Source: Rhodovastum sp963714255 (GTDB lineage: Bacteria; Pseudomonadota; Alphaproteobacteria; Acetobacterales; Acetobacteraceae). From it: a stretch of DNA of 64,000 bases. The position numbers and the translations under genes were made by a program. The notes beneath the pieces are model-generated. The model was not told the origin of the DNA. It did no database searches and saw only the letters and a list, made by a program, of their open reading frames with translations. Within the stretch, counting starts at the first letter, position 1. Every line of letters begins with the position of its first letter. Location of the stretch: positions 24,514 to 88,513 of the forward strand of contig CAVQNU010000012.1 in the NCBI GenBank assembly GCA_963714255.1, given 5' to 3'. Below, piece after piece: positions 33,712 through 42,795 of the stretch.

Positions 33712-34344
33712 ATGAACGCGCCCCTGGCGCTGGCCTGCGCGGCGGCTGGAGCGGCCTACACGCTGACCCCCGGGCCGGCGTTCCTCGCCCTCCTGGGCAT
33801 CGGCGCCGGGCAGGGGCGACGGGAAGCGGCCGGGTTCCTCCTCGGCCATTTCGCCGGAGACGTGCTGTGGTCGACGCTGGCGCTGCTGGCCATCGTGGGC
33901 GCGCACTGGGTGGGCAGCACGGTGTTCAGCGTGCTCGGCCTGGTATGCGGGGTGTATCTGGGCTGGCTGGGGGTGGGTGTGCTGCGGGCGCGGCCGGCGG
34001 GTGACGGCGGCTCGGCCGCGGCGGTGCGCCGGCCGGTGTTGCGCGGGCTGGCGTTCGGGCTGACCAATCCGAAATCCTATCCGGTTGCGCTGGCCACCTT
34101 CACCGCGCTGCTGGGCCACGAGGCGGCATCGCTCGGCTGGGAGTCGCTGCCGTTTCTGCTGGGTGCCGCATGCGCGGGATTCCTGGCGGCCGACGCATTA
34201 CTGGTGATGCTGGCCGGGGCGGCCGGCATGCGCCGCTTATACCGGCGCCACGAAGTGCCCATATTGCGCCTGTCCGGCCTGGTGTTTCTGGCCTTCGCCC
34301 TGGCCGCGCTGCGCAATGCGGCGATCGGGCTCGGGGCGGTTTGA
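33712..34344 (+). CDS. LysE/RhtB-family exporter
   Basis: The product has 210 residues with a GGAAGGA site upstream. About six hydrophobic segments are visible. LTPGPAFLALLGIGAGQGRREAAGFLLGH is the family start motif (TPGP plus G..G...G), and FGLTNPKSYPVALATFTALL is the second conserved block. It should be an inner-membrane exporter of amino acids or related metabolites. It is probably co-transcribed with the DapA-like gene. Confidence 0.9.
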   Translation: MNAPLALACAAAGAAYTLTPGPAFLALLGIGAGQGRREAAGFLLGHFAGDVLWSTLALLAIVGAHWVGSTVFSVLGLVCGVYLGWLGVGVLRARPAGDGGSAAAVRRPVLRGLAFGLTNPKSYPVALATFTALLGHEAASLGWESLPFLLGAACAGFLAADALLVMLAGAAGMRRLYRRHEVPILRLSGLVFLAFALAALRNAAIGLGAV

Positions 34345-34439
34345 GCCGGCACGGGGAAGCGGATTGAGTTCTCCGCGGGGACATGTACAATCTTGTTACT
34401 ACGGTATCAAGACGTAAATTTCTGCCAGGAGCCGAGCCC

Positions 34440-35420
34440 ATGAGCGAGCCCGCCCACAAGCCTCTGATCTTCGACCGCCCGCTGCGCGGGCGCATCTACG
34501 ACAGCATCGCCGAGACCATCGGCAACACTCCGCTGGTGCGCATTCCGCGCATCGCCGCGGAGGAGGGGCTGGTGGCGGATGTCGCGCTGAAGCTGGAGTT
34601 CTTCAACCCGATCGCCAGCGTGAAGGACCGTATCGGCGTCAATTTGATCCTCTCTCTGGAGCGCGAGGGCAAGATCGGCCCGGGTTCGGTGCTGATCGAG
34701 CCCACCTCGGGCAACACCGGCATCGGCCTGGCCTTCTTTGCCGCCTCGCGCGGCTACCGGCTGATCGTAACGCTGCCCGAGTTGGTTTCGGTCGAGCGGC
34801 GCAAGCTGCTGGCCTATCTGGGCGCCGAGCTGGAACTGACGCCGAAGGAAAAGGGCATGAAGGGCGCGGTCGCGCGCGCCCAGGAGTTGCTGGAGTCCAC
34901 GCCGGGGGCGGTGATCGTCGGCCAGTTCACCAATCCGGCGAACCCGGAGATTTACCGCATCACCACCGCCGAGGAAATCTGGTTCGACACCGAGGGCAAG
35001 GTAGATATCGTGGTATCGGGCATCGGCACCGGCGGCACCCTGACCGGCATCGGCCAGGCGCTGAAGCCGCGCAAGCCGGAGCTGAAGCTGATCGCCGTGG
35101 AGCCCACCGCGAGCCCGGTGCTATCGGGCGGCTCGCCCTCGCCGCATCCGATTCAGGGCATCGGCGCCGGGTTCGTGCCGGCGGTGCTGGATACCTCCCT
35201 GATCGATGAAATCGTGCAGGTAACCAACGAGGAGACATTTGCGCAGGCAAAACGTCTGGCCAAAAGCGAGGGCATTCCGGGCGGCATTTCCTCGGGCGCG
35301 GCATTGGCGGCGACGCTGAAAGTGGCGAAGCGGCCGGAGAACGCGGGCAAGCTGATCGTGGCGATTATTCCCAGCTTTGCCGAGCGGTATTACACGACGG
35401 CGCTGTTTGATGGGTTGTGA
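34440..35420 (+). CDS. cysK: Cysteine synthase (O-acetylserine sulfhydrylase)
   Basis: The product has 326 residues; ATG 34440 has CAGGAG upstream and is preferred to an in-frame ATG at 34383. IGNTPLVRIPRI, the PLP lysine in NPIASVKDRIG, the TSGNTGIGLAFF substrate loop and the GTGGTLTG phosphate loop are intact. It makes cysteine from O-acetylserine and sulphide in the cytoplasm. The upstream 90 bases hold a TACAAT hexamer at 34385, a possible -10 box, but no well-spaced -35. Confidence 0.92.
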   Translation: MSEPAHKPLIFDRPLRGRIYDSIAETIGNTPLVRIPRIAAEEGLVADVALKLEFFNPIASVKDRIGVNLILSLEREGKIGPGSVLIEPTSGNTGIGLAFFAASRGYRLIVTLPELVSVERRKLLAYLGAELELTPKEKGMKGAVARAQELLESTPGAVIVGQFTNPANPEIYRITTAEEIWFDTEGKVDIVVSGIGTGGTLTGIGQALKPRKPELKLIAVEPTASPVLSGGSPSPHPIQGIGAGFVPAVLDTSLIDEIVQVTNEETFAQAKRLAKSEGIPGGISSGAALAATLKVAKRPENAGKLIVAIIPSFAERYYTTALFDGL

Positions 35421-35423
35421 GGA

Positions 35424-35560
35424 AGCAAGGTAAGGCCAGGGCTCTGCCCTGGACCCGGCAGGGGGCAGTGGCCCCCTGCACCCCGTTACGTTAAGGGGTC
35501 CAGGTGCCTTGGGCCCCTGGTGGGTGCAGGGCGAAGCCCTGCCCGGGTCCGGGGCAGAGC
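35424..35560. repeat. Two-hairpin repeat, copy 7 (diverged)
   Basis: GGCCAGGGCTCTGCCCTGG and CAGGGGGCAGTGGCCCCCTG precede GTTACGTTAAGGGG, then diverged inverted parts (GGTGCAGGGCGAAGCCCTGC, CCGGGGCAGAGC). It lies between convergent cysK and a NUDIX gene. Confidence 0.75.
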
Positions 35561-35614
35561 ACCGACTGGCGTGAGGGTCGTGACCGCCGCCGCCTTGCGG
35601 CGCTTAAGACGGGC

Positions 35615-36292
35615 TCAGACTGAAGTTCCCGGCCGACGAGTCTGGCGGCGGCGGCACGGGGCAGGCGCGTAAGCAATCCGGCCGGGCCCTAACATCAGCG
35701 GCGTCCGCTGGCGCAATTGCCGTTCCTGCGGACTCATGGCCAACCAATCCTGCAGACATGCGATGACGTGGCGCGTCACGCAGGCCAACGCCAGCGACAG
35801 CGCCTCCGCCGGTGCATACCAGCGCAGCCCCTCCAGCTCGCCCGACCCGGCGATGGTGCCGGACACGCGCTCCGCGGCAACCACCAGAAAGCGCGCGTTG
35901 AACCGCACCGGACTGGGCTGCGGCGTCACCGCGCGACAGAGATAGTCGAACCCGTCCAGGTGCGGCGGCGCGCCGAGCGAAAGCCCGGTCTCCTCCTCCA
36001 GTTCACGGGCGGCGGCGATCGCCAGCCCCCGCGCGAGCGCAGGGTCGGCCGCTCCAAGCAGATGCCGCATCACCTCGGGGCGCAGTTCCGAGGCGGCCGG
36101 GGCGGTGCTGTCCGTGGCGTCGACCGCGCCGCCGGGGAACACCAGATGAAGCGGCAGGAAGCGATGGGTGGCGCAGCGCCTGCCCATCAGCGCCTCCGGC
36201 CCGAACGGACCCTGGCGCAGCACGATCAGGCTGGCGGCGTGGCGCGGCTCCACCCGGGGGCGGGCCGGACCGGCGGACGAAGGCTCGGGCAT
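35615..36292 (-). CDS. NUDIX hydrolase
   Basis: The product has 225 residues. The NUDIX box is split by a family-specific insert: VFPGGAVD, then about 40 residues, then AARELEEETGLSLG. This arrangement is seen in the RppH/NUDT19-like class of longer NUDIX proteins. LVVAAERVSGTIAGSGELEGLRWYAPAEAL follows. The substrate is unknown, possibly CoA derivatives or nucleotide sugars. It lies about 90 bases downstream of the SDR gene's stop on the same strand. Confidence 0.82.
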   Translation of the reverse strand: MPEPSSAGPARPRVEPRHAASLIVLRQGPFGPEALMGRRCATHRFLPLHLVFPGGAVDATDSTAPAASELRPEVMRHLLGAADPALARGLAIAAARELEEETGLSLGAPPHLDGFDYLCRAVTPQPSPVRFNARFLVVAAERVSGTIAGSGELEGLRWYAPAEALSLALACVTRHVIACLQDWLAMSPQERQLRQRTPLMLGPGRIAYAPAPCRRRQTRRPGTSV

Positions 36293-36373
36293 CTTGCGTG
36301 GTCCTCTTGCCGCGCGCTTGCCGCCACCTGCGATAGGTGCAAGCGGCGACTGGCTGCGGCTGCGGAAAAAATT

Positions 36374-37285
36374 TCAGACCGGGTCCCAGGAAAACACATC
36401 CCCCGACCGGTCCAGCGGCGTGAACCCGCCCCGCAACGCCGGCAGCGCGTGCTCGGCGATCAGCGCCGGTGTCCAGCCCTCGCTGCGGTGCACGCTGCGC
36501 ACCGGCCGGCTCTGGCTGAACAGGAAAATCTCGTGCATGCGTGGCGCAAACACCTGCCCGGTCACCTCCTTGGCCGCGTCGGAGGCAAGAAACACCGCCA
36601 GCGGCGCGTTCTTGTCCGGCGTCATCGCCTGCAGGCGCGCGAGTCGCCGCTGCTGGGCCGCGGTATCCGCCGGGATCGCCTGCGTCATCCGGCTCCAGGC
36701 GAAGGGGGCGATGCAGTTGCTGCGCACGTTGTACCGCGCCATGTCGAGAGCGATCGCCTTGGAGAGCGCGACGATGCCGAGCTTGGCGGCCGAATAATTC
36801 GCCTGGCCAAAATTGCCGATCAGCCCGGAGGTGCTGGTCATGTGCACGAAGGCGCCGCTTTCCTGCCGGCGGAAGTGCTCGGCGGCGGCGCGGCTGACGA
36901 AGAAGGTTCCGTTCAGGTGCACGCCGATCACCGCCAGCCAGTCCTCGGGCGCCATCTTGTGAAAAATCACGTCGCGCAGGATGCCGGCATTGTTCACCAC
37001 CGCGTCCACCTGCCCGAAATGGTCGAGCGCGCATTGCACAATCTTCCGGGCGCTGTTCCAGTCCGCCACGCTGTCGGTGCTGATGGCCGCCTGCCCACCG
37101 CGCTGTTCGATGATCTGCTTGGTCTGCTCAGCGGGCGAGGCCGACCCGCCCTCGCCGGTCAGCGAGGCGCCGACATCGTTGATGACCACCCGCGCGCCCT
37201 CCAGCGCCATGGCGACGGCGATCTCGCGCCCGATGCCCCCGCCGGCGCCGGTGACCACGGCGACTTTTCCATCCATCATATTCAT
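36374..37285 (-). CDS. Short-chain dehydrogenase/reductase
   Basis: The product has 303 residues. TGAGGGIGREIA is the TGxxxGxG cofactor loop, NNAGILRD the NAG motif, STSG the catalytic serine region and YSAAK the catalytic Tyr-Lys. The block VIFHKMAPEDWLAVIGVHLNGTF and length over 300 recall the hydroxyacyl-CoA dehydrogenase-type SDRs of multifunctional beta-oxidation enzymes. The C-terminus (HEIFLFSQSRPVRSVHRSEGW) supports this. It probably oxidises a 3-hydroxyacyl-CoA; this is inference. Confidence 0.85.
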   Translation of the reverse strand: MNMMDGKVAVVTGAGGGIGREIAVAMALEGARVVINDVGASLTGEGGSASPAEQTKQIIEQRGGQAAISTDSVADWNSARKIVQCALDHFGQVDAVVNNAGILRDVIFHKMAPEDWLAVIGVHLNGTFFVSRAAAEHFRRQESGAFVHMTSTSGLIGNFGQANYSAAKLGIVALSKAIALDMARYNVRSNCIAPFAWSRMTQAIPADTAAQQRRLARLQAMTPDKNAPLAVFLASDAAKEVTGQVFAPRMHEIFLFSQSRPVRSVHRSEGWTPALIAEHALPALRGGFTPLDRSGDVFSWDPV

Positions 37286-37372
37286 GGCGCTTCCATCCTT
37301 CCCTTTGTTTCGCCGAGCATAAGCGCTCGGGCTGGGGGGTGTGAACCCGGGGGCGGGAAAGTGGGGTGAAGC

Positions 37373-37437
37373 AAGCGGAAGGCCAGGGCTCGGCCCTGGA
37401 GCCGCCAAGGCAGAGCCCTGGCTCTGATTTGCTTGCT
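37373..37437. repeat. Two-hairpin repeat, copy 8 (short)
   Basis: GGCCAGGGCTCGGCCCTGG, CCGCCAAGGCAGAGCCCTGG and flanking AAGCAAGC/GCTTGCTT ends. It lies between the divergent SDR and ispG genes and looks like a deletion derivative. Confidence 0.65.
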
Positions 37438-37519
37438 TGCCCCGCACCCCACGCGTTTGCGCCGCGGCGTCCGAACGGGCATGGTGCTGTGCAAACCTCT
37501 CCACCCGGAGCCTTTCCTC

Positions 37520-38644
37520 ATGAGCTACCGCCCGTACCAGCAAATCGAGCGCCGCCGGTCGCGCCAGATCCATGTGGGCCCCGTGGCCGTCGGCGGCGAC
37601 GCGCCGATCACCGTGCAGACCATGACCAACACGTTGACCTCCGACGCCGCCGCCACCATCGCCCAGATCAAGCGCGCCGAGGCCGCGGGCGTGGACATCG
37701 TCCGCGTGTCCTGTCCCGACCAGGAGAGCACCGCCGCCCTGCATGAGATTGTTCGCGGCGTGAATGTGCCGATCGTCGCCGACATCCATTTCCACTATCG
37801 CCGCGCCATCGAGGCGGCCGAGGCCGGGGCCGCCTGCCTGCGCATCAACCCGGGCAATATCGGCAGCGCCGAGCGGGTGCGCGACGTGGTGAAGGCGGCG
37901 CGCGACCATGGCTGCTCCATGCGCATCGGCGTCAATGCCGGCAGCCTGGAGAAGCATTTGCTGGAGAAATACGGCGAGCCCAATCCCGAGGCCATGGTGG
38001 AAAGCGCGCTCGAACACGCCAAGATCTTGCAGGACCACGACTTCCACGAATTCAAGATCAGCGTGAAGGCATCCGACGTGTTCCTGGCGGTGGCCGCCTA
38101 TAAGCAACTCGCCGAGGCCTGCGACCACCCGCTCCATATCGGCATCACCGAGGCTGGCGGGCGGCGTACCGGCACGGTGAAGAGCGCGGTCGGCCTGGGC
38201 AACCTGCTGTGGTCCGGCGTCGGCGACACGGTGCGCGTGTCACTCTCGGCCGAGCCCGAGGAAGAGGTGCATGTCGGCTGGGAGATTTTGAAGTCGCTCG
38301 GTCTGCGCCATCGCGGGGTGAAGATCATCTCGTGCCCGTCCTGCGCGCGGCAGGGCTATAACGTGATCGACACGGTGGCGCAGCTGGAGGCGCGGCTGGC
38401 GCATATCGACACGCCGCTCACGCTGTCCATCATCGGCTGCGTGGTGAACGGGCCGGGCGAGGCGCTGATGACCGATATCGGCATCACCGGCGGCGGCGGC
38501 GGGCGGCACATGGTGTATGCGGCCGGCAAGACCGACCACCAGATCGACACCGAACGCATGATCGACCACGTGGTGGACCTGGTCGAGCGCAGGGCGGCGG
38601 CGATCCGGGCGGAGCAGACGGCGGCGAAGGTGGCGGCGGAGTAA
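37520..38644 (+). CDS. ispG: 4-hydroxy-3-methylbut-2-enyl-diphosphate synthase
   Basis: The product has 374 residues from ATG 37520. ITVQTMTNTLTSD, VADIHFHYRRA and LRINPGNIG are IspG blocks. The [4Fe-4S] cysteines lie in ISCPSCARQ and GCVVNGPGE. It converts MEcPP to HMBPP in the MEP isoprenoid pathway. It is followed at once by hisS (1-base gap), and the ispG-hisS-prfA-prmC run is common in alphaproteobacteria. Confidence 0.97.
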   Translation: MSYRPYQQIERRRSRQIHVGPVAVGGDAPITVQTMTNTLTSDAAATIAQIKRAEAAGVDIVRVSCPDQESTAALHEIVRGVNVPIVADIHFHYRRAIEAAEAGAACLRINPGNIGSAERVRDVVKAARDHGCSMRIGVNAGSLEKHLLEKYGEPNPEAMVESALEHAKILQDHDFHEFKISVKASDVFLAVAAYKQLAEACDHPLHIGITEAGGRRTGTVKSAVGLGNLLWSGVGDTVRVSLSAEPEEEVHVGWEILKSLGLRHRGVKIISCPSCARQGYNVIDTVAQLEARLAHIDTPLTLSIIGCVVNGPGEALMTDIGITGGGGGRHMVYAAGKTDHQIDTERMIDHVVDLVERRAAAIRAEQTAAKVAAE

Positions 38645-38645
38645 C

Positions 38646-39881
38646 GTGAGCGAACTGCAGCCTGTCCGCGGTACCCGCGACCTCATCGGCGACGACCACC
38701 GCCGCCATCAACACGTTATCGACACCGCACGGCGGGTGACCGCCCTGTACGGACTCGAGGAATGGGCGACCCCGATCTTCGAGGACACCCGCGTGTTCGC
38801 CCGCACGCTCGGCGAGACGTCCGACGTGGTGACGAAGGAGATGTATTCCTTCGAAGACCGCGGCGGCGACAGCCTCACTTTGCGCCCGGAGGGCACCGCC
38901 GGGGTGTGCCGCGCGCTGGTCACCAACGGCCTCACCCAGTCCTTGCCGCAGAAAGTGTTCTACGCCGGCCCGATGTTCCGCTACGAGCGGCCGCAGAAGG
39001 GCCGCTACCGACAGTTCCACCAGATCGGCGCCGAGGTGATCGGCCCGGCCGAGCCGCTGGCCGACGCCGAAATCATCGCCTGCGGCTGGGACATCCTGAA
39101 TGCGCTCGGCATCGCCGATGATGTGGTGTTGGAAATCAACACGCTGGGCGACCGGGAAAGCCGCGACGCCTACCGCGCCGCCCTGGTGGCCTATTTCACC
39201 GACCACCAGGCCGGCCTGTCCGAAGACAGCCTGATGCGGCTCGCGCGCAATCCGCTGCGCATCCTCGATTCCAAGGACGCGGCCGACCGCCGCATCATCG
39301 ACGGCGCGCCGGACATCCACGCCCATCTGACCGCGGAGGCCGCCGCGTTCTATGACCGGCTGAAATCGTGCCTGGCCATCTTCGGCGTGCCCTTCGTGGA
39401 CAATCCCCGCATCGTGCGGGGGCTCGACTATTACGGCCACACCGCCTTCGAGTTCGTCACCACCCGCCTGGGCGCGCAGGGCACGGTGATGGCGGGCGGG
39501 CGCTATGACGGGCTGGTGGCGGAGATGGGCGGGCCGCCGACGCCCGCGGTGGGCTGGGCCGCCGGCATCGAGCGCCTGTCCATGCTGCTGACCGAGGTGC
39601 CGGCGCCGCCGCGCCCGGTCGCCGTCGTGCCGGTGGGCGAGGCGGCCGAGGCGGCGGCGCTATCCGTGCTGCAGGAATTGCGCCGCGCCGGCATCCGCGC
39701 CGAGATTTCCTATCGCGGCAACCTCAAGCGCCGCCTGGAACGCGCCAACCGCATCGGCGCCCGCGCCGCCGTGATCCTCGGCGAGGCCGAGGCGGCGCGC
39801 GGCGTCGCCCAGGTGAAGGATTTCGCCTCCGGCACGCAGCAGGAGGTGCCGCTCGTGGATCTGCTGACGACACTGCGATGA
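38646..39881 (+). CDS. hisS: Histidyl-tRNA synthetase
   Basis: The product has 411 residues with a GTG start at 38646. PVRGTRDLIGDD, the class II motif 2 FRYERPQKGRYRQFHQ, RGLDYYGHTAFE and AGGRYDGLV are all present, and the C-terminal anticodon-binding domain (VAVVPVGEAAEAAAL...) follows. It charges tRNA-His. Its stop overlaps the prfA start by four bases (ATGA). Confidence 0.97.
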   Translation: MSELQPVRGTRDLIGDDHRRHQHVIDTARRVTALYGLEEWATPIFEDTRVFARTLGETSDVVTKEMYSFEDRGGDSLTLRPEGTAGVCRALVTNGLTQSLPQKVFYAGPMFRYERPQKGRYRQFHQIGAEVIGPAEPLADAEIIACGWDILNALGIADDVVLEINTLGDRESRDAYRAALVAYFTDHQAGLSEDSLMRLARNPLRILDSKDAADRRIIDGAPDIHAHLTAEAAAFYDRLKSCLAIFGVPFVDNPRIVRGLDYYGHTAFEFVTTRLGAQGTVMAGGRYDGLVAEMGGPPTPAVGWAAGIERLSMLLTEVPAPPRPVAVVPVGEAAEAAALSVLQELRRAGIRAEISYRGNLKRRLERANRIGARAAVILGEAEAARGVAQVKDFASGTQQEVPLVDLLTTLR

Positions 39882-40936
39882 GCTTCTCCCTCAAACTGGA
39901 CCGCATCGGCGACCGCGCGGCGGAGCTGAGCGCGCAACTGTCGTCGGAAGGGCTGACCGGCGAGGCCTTCGTCAAGGCCAGCCGGGAGCTGTCAGAACTC
40001 GAGCCCGTCGTGGCGCGGGTGGAGGAACTGCGCGCCGCCGAACGCGCCGCCGCCGAGGCCGAATTGCTGCTGACCGACCCGGAAATGCGCGAGCTGGCCG
40101 AGGCCGAGCTGTTCGAGCTGAAAAGCCGCATCCCGGAATTGCAACAGGCGCTGCGCATCGCCCTGCTGCCCAAGGATGAGGCGGACGCGCGCTCGGCCAT
40201 TCTGGAGGTTCGCCCGGCCGCCGGTGGTGATGAGGCAGGACTGTTCGGCGCCGAATTGTTCGACATGTACCGGAAATACGCCGCCCTGCACGGCTGGCGC
40301 TTCGAGGTGCTGGAATACGACGAATCCGAACTCGGCGGGCTGAAGGGTGCCTCGGCCGAGATCAACGGCACCAACGTGTTCGCCCGGCTGAAATACGAAT
40401 CCGGCGTGCACCGGGTGCAGCGCGTGCCGGCGACGGAAAACCAGGGCCGTATCCATACCTCGACGGTGACCGTGGCGGTGCTGCCCGAAGCCGAGGAGGT
40501 GGATGTGCAGATCGACGAGGGCGACCTGCGCATCGATGTCTACCGCGCCTCCGGCGCCGGCGGCCAGCACGTCAACAAGACCGAAAGCGCCGTCCGCATC
40601 ACCCATTTGCCGACCGGCATCGTGGTGGCGATGCAGGAGGAGAAAAGCCAGCACAAGAACCGTGCCAAGGCGATGAAGATCCTCCGCGCGCGCATTTACG
40701 AGCAGCAACGGGCGCAGCTGCATGCCACGCGGGCGGCCGACCGCCGGTCGCAGGTGGGCACCGGCGACCGCAGCGAGCGGATTCGCACCTATAATTTCCC
40801 GCAAGGGCGGGTGTCGGACCACCGGATCAACCTGACGCTCTACAAGATCGACCGCGTCATGGCCGGCGAGCTGGACGAGTTCGTCGACGCCCTCACCGCC
40901 GAGGACCAGGCGGCCCGCCTGGCGGCGGAGGAGTGA
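39878..40936 (+). CDS. prfA: Peptide chain release factor 1
   Basis: The product has 352 residues. The PAT codon-recognition tripeptide lies in QRVPATENQGRIHTS and the peptidyl-hydrolysis GGQ in ASGAGGQHVNKTES. It ends translation at UAA and UAG. The stop is followed directly, in the same frame, by the TTG from which PrmC seems to start, so read-through would fuse RF1 to the enzyme that methylates its GGQ glutamine. Confidence 0.97.
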   Translation: MSFSLKLDRIGDRAAELSAQLSSEGLTGEAFVKASRELSELEPVVARVEELRAAERAAAEAELLLTDPEMRELAEAELFELKSRIPELQQALRIALLPKDEADARSAILEVRPAAGGDEAGLFGAELFDMYRKYAALHGWRFEVLEYDESELGGLKGASAEINGTNVFARLKYESGVHRVQRVPATENQGRIHTSTVTVAVLPEAEEVDVQIDEGDLRIDVYRASGAGGQHVNKTESAVRITHLPTGIVVAMQEEKSQHKNRAKAMKILRARIYEQQRAQLHATRAADRRSQVGTGDRSERIRTYNFPQGRVSDHRINLTLYKIDRVMAGELDEFVDALTAEDQAARLAAEE

Positions 40937-41848
40937 TTGGCGGCTTCACGGGGGCCTGACCCCTCCCCCCAGCCCCCTCCCTCAAGGGGAGGGGGAGAAG
41001 AACCTGCTCCCCCTCCCCTTGCGGGAGGGGGTTGGGGGGAGGGGTCAAGCCCCCGTGAAGCCGCCCTCCGCGACGCCACCGCCACCCTCCGCGCCGCCGG
41101 CATCGACTCCCCTCGCCGGGAAGCCCGTTGGCTGCACGAGCACGCCGCCGGCGACCCCGACGCCTTCCGCGCCCTGGTCGCCCGCCGCGCCGCCCGCGAG
41201 CCGCTGGCCTTTCTCATCGGCCGCCAGGACTTCTGGACCCTCGAGCTGGAAGTGTCGCCCGCCACCCTGATCCCCCGCGCCGACAGCGAAACCCTGATCA
41301 CCGCCGCCATCGCCGCCCGCCCCGACCGCGGCGCGGTGCGGCGCATCCTCGACCTCGGCACCGGCACCGGCTGCCTGCTGCTGGCCGCCCTGCGCGAATT
41401 CCCCGCCGCCTTCGGCATCGGCGTGGACCGGGTGCCCGCCGCCACGGCGCTGGCGGCGCGCAACGCGCGCGCGAACGGACTGGCGGCGCGCTGCGCCATG
41501 CTCTGCGCCGACTGGGCGGCACCGCTGGCCGGAACATTCGACCTGGTCTTGTCCAACCCGCCTTATATCGAGTCGGAAACCATTGCCGGCCTGATGCCCG
41601 AGGTCGCCCGCCACGAACCGCGCAGCGCCCTGGACGGCGGAGCGGACGGGCTCGACGCCTACCGCGCCTTGCTGGCTTGCCTGCCCGCCCTGCTCGCCCC
41701 GTCCGGCGCGGCGGTGCTGGAGCTGGGCGCCTTGCAGGCCGGTCCGGTGGCGGAGCTGGCCCGCGCGGCCGGGTTCGCCGCCCCTGCCCTGCACCACGAT
41801 CTGGCCGGGATTGCGCGTGCCGCGGTACTCACTTTCCCATCGGGATGA
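40937..41848 (+). CDS. prmC: Release factor glutamine methyltransferase with a repeat-encoded N-terminal extension
   Basis: The product has 303 residues from TTG 40937; no other in-frame start exists before the conserved part. Residues from about 41 on are normal PrmC: DLGTGTGCLLLAAL (SAM loop) and LSNPPYIES (NPPY catalytic motif). Residues about 2-41 are low-complexity Pro/Gly encoded by a 127-base palindrome. PrmC methylates the GGQ glutamine of RF1/RF2. The palindrome may have displaced the original start. Confidence 0.9.
   Translation: MAASRGPDPSPQPPPSRGGGEEPAPPPLAGGGWGEGSSPREAALRDATATLRAAGIDSPRREARWLHEHAAGDPDAFRALVARRAAREPLAFLIGRQDFWTLELEVSPATLIPRADSETLITAAIAARPDRGAVRRILDLGTGTGCLLLAALREFPAAFGIGVDRVPAATALAARNARANGLAARCAMLCADWAAPLAGTFDLVLSNPPYIESETIAGLMPEVARHEPRSALDGGADGLDAYRALLACLPALLAPSGAAVLELGALQAGPVAELARAAGFAAPALHHDLAGIARAAVLTFPSG
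40939..41065. repeat. GC-rich palindrome (second repeat family), copy 1, inside prmC
   Basis: Arms GGCGGCTTCACGGGGGC (40939-40955) and its exact complement (41049-41065) enclose CCCCTCCCCCCAGCCCCCTCCC-type inverted parts. The whole unit is read as codons of prmC. A related unit lies at 44112-44226. Confidence 0.88.
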
Positions 41849-42146
41849 AAAATAGTTTGGCAGGCCGCGGCGACGTCGCTAGCGTGTGACCGCGCGGCAG
41901 GGACCGCCCGGGATATCGGCTCCGGGGGTTTGTCCGTTTGCTCAGGCACTGGCCCGCCGCTGGCGCGTGTGCCGGATCTGGGTGCCGCGCGAAACCAATG
42001 GTAAGAAGCGACCCGGGGACGGGTTGTGGCACCGGATCACGGCGGCGATACGCTGCCTGAGGCCGGCGACGGGAGCCGGCAGTGCGTCGCCCGCAGCGGC
42101 GATGACGGCGCCCGGCATACGAACAGGAAAACGCTTTGGCAAACGC

Positions 42147-42640
42147 ATGAACATGAAACGTATGCGCGGACGCAACCATCGCGGTGGGAGCGGCGGCGGG
42201 GGTGGCGGCGGCGGTGGCGGCATGCGCCAGCCGGGTGGTGGCGGAGGTGGGGCGGCGGCGGCATTCCGCTCAACCGCAATCACGTCTTCGACAGCAACGG
42301 CCCGGAGGTGCGCATCCGCGGCACCGCCCAGCAATTGTTCGAGAAATACCTGCAGCTCGGCCGCGACGCCACCGGCAGCGGCGACCGGGTGATGGCGGAG
42401 AGCTATTTCCAGCACGCGGAGCATTATTTCCGCATCCTGAACGCCATCAATCAGGCCTCCCAGCAGGGCCAGCCGCAGCAGAACGTCAACGGCCAGCCGA
42501 ACCGCCGCCCGTCCATGCAAGACACCGGCAGCGACTGCGACTCCGATGACGGCGAAGGCCAGCCCCCCGGCGTGGGCGACCAGCCGAGCCCGGGCGAGGG
42601 GCGTGAAATCCCGATCGCGGCGGCGCCGCCGGAAGGCTGA
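42147..42640 (+). CDS. DUF4167 protein, interrupted by an apparent frameshift in a G run
   Basis: It starts MNMKRMRGRNHRGG with a long glycine stretch in one frame and continues as NHVFDSNGPEVRIRGTAQQL and YFQHAEHYFRILNAINQ in another, the DUF4167 core. Adding one G in GGTGGGGCGG near 42257 restores a 164-residue protein. The glycine-rich, basic N-terminus and the position after prmC are normal for the family, whose role is unknown (RNA binding has been suggested from composition). A sequencing deletion in the G run is likely. Confidence 0.8.
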
Positions 42641-42643
42641 AAC

Positions 42644-42708
42644 AAGCAAGGCCAGGGCTCTGCCCTGGACCCGCCAAGGGCCGGGAGGCCCTTGGAACCC
42701 ATTCTTTT
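42644..42708. repeat. Two-hairpin repeat, copy 9 (one unit)
   Basis: GGCCAGGGCTCTGCCCTGG followed by CCAAGGGCCGGGAGGCCCTTGG directly after the DUF4167 stop. Confidence 0.8.
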
Positions 42709-42795
42709 AGGTCCGTCCTCCCTGGGTTGCCTGGTGCCGCTGGCGCGATAATGTCGCCGCAGTGACGGTGCGGCACGGGCGCGAGGCGCGGACCT

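Noticed and set aside
34362..34400. Sigma-70 promoter for cysK
   Set aside because: TACAAT at 34385 is a fair -10, but no -35 at the right spacing was found, so it is not listed as a feature.
39878..41848. RF1-PrmC fusion by read-through
   Set aside because: The frames are in register across the TGA, but a TTG with GGAGGAG upstream gives a normal separate start and no fusion is known.
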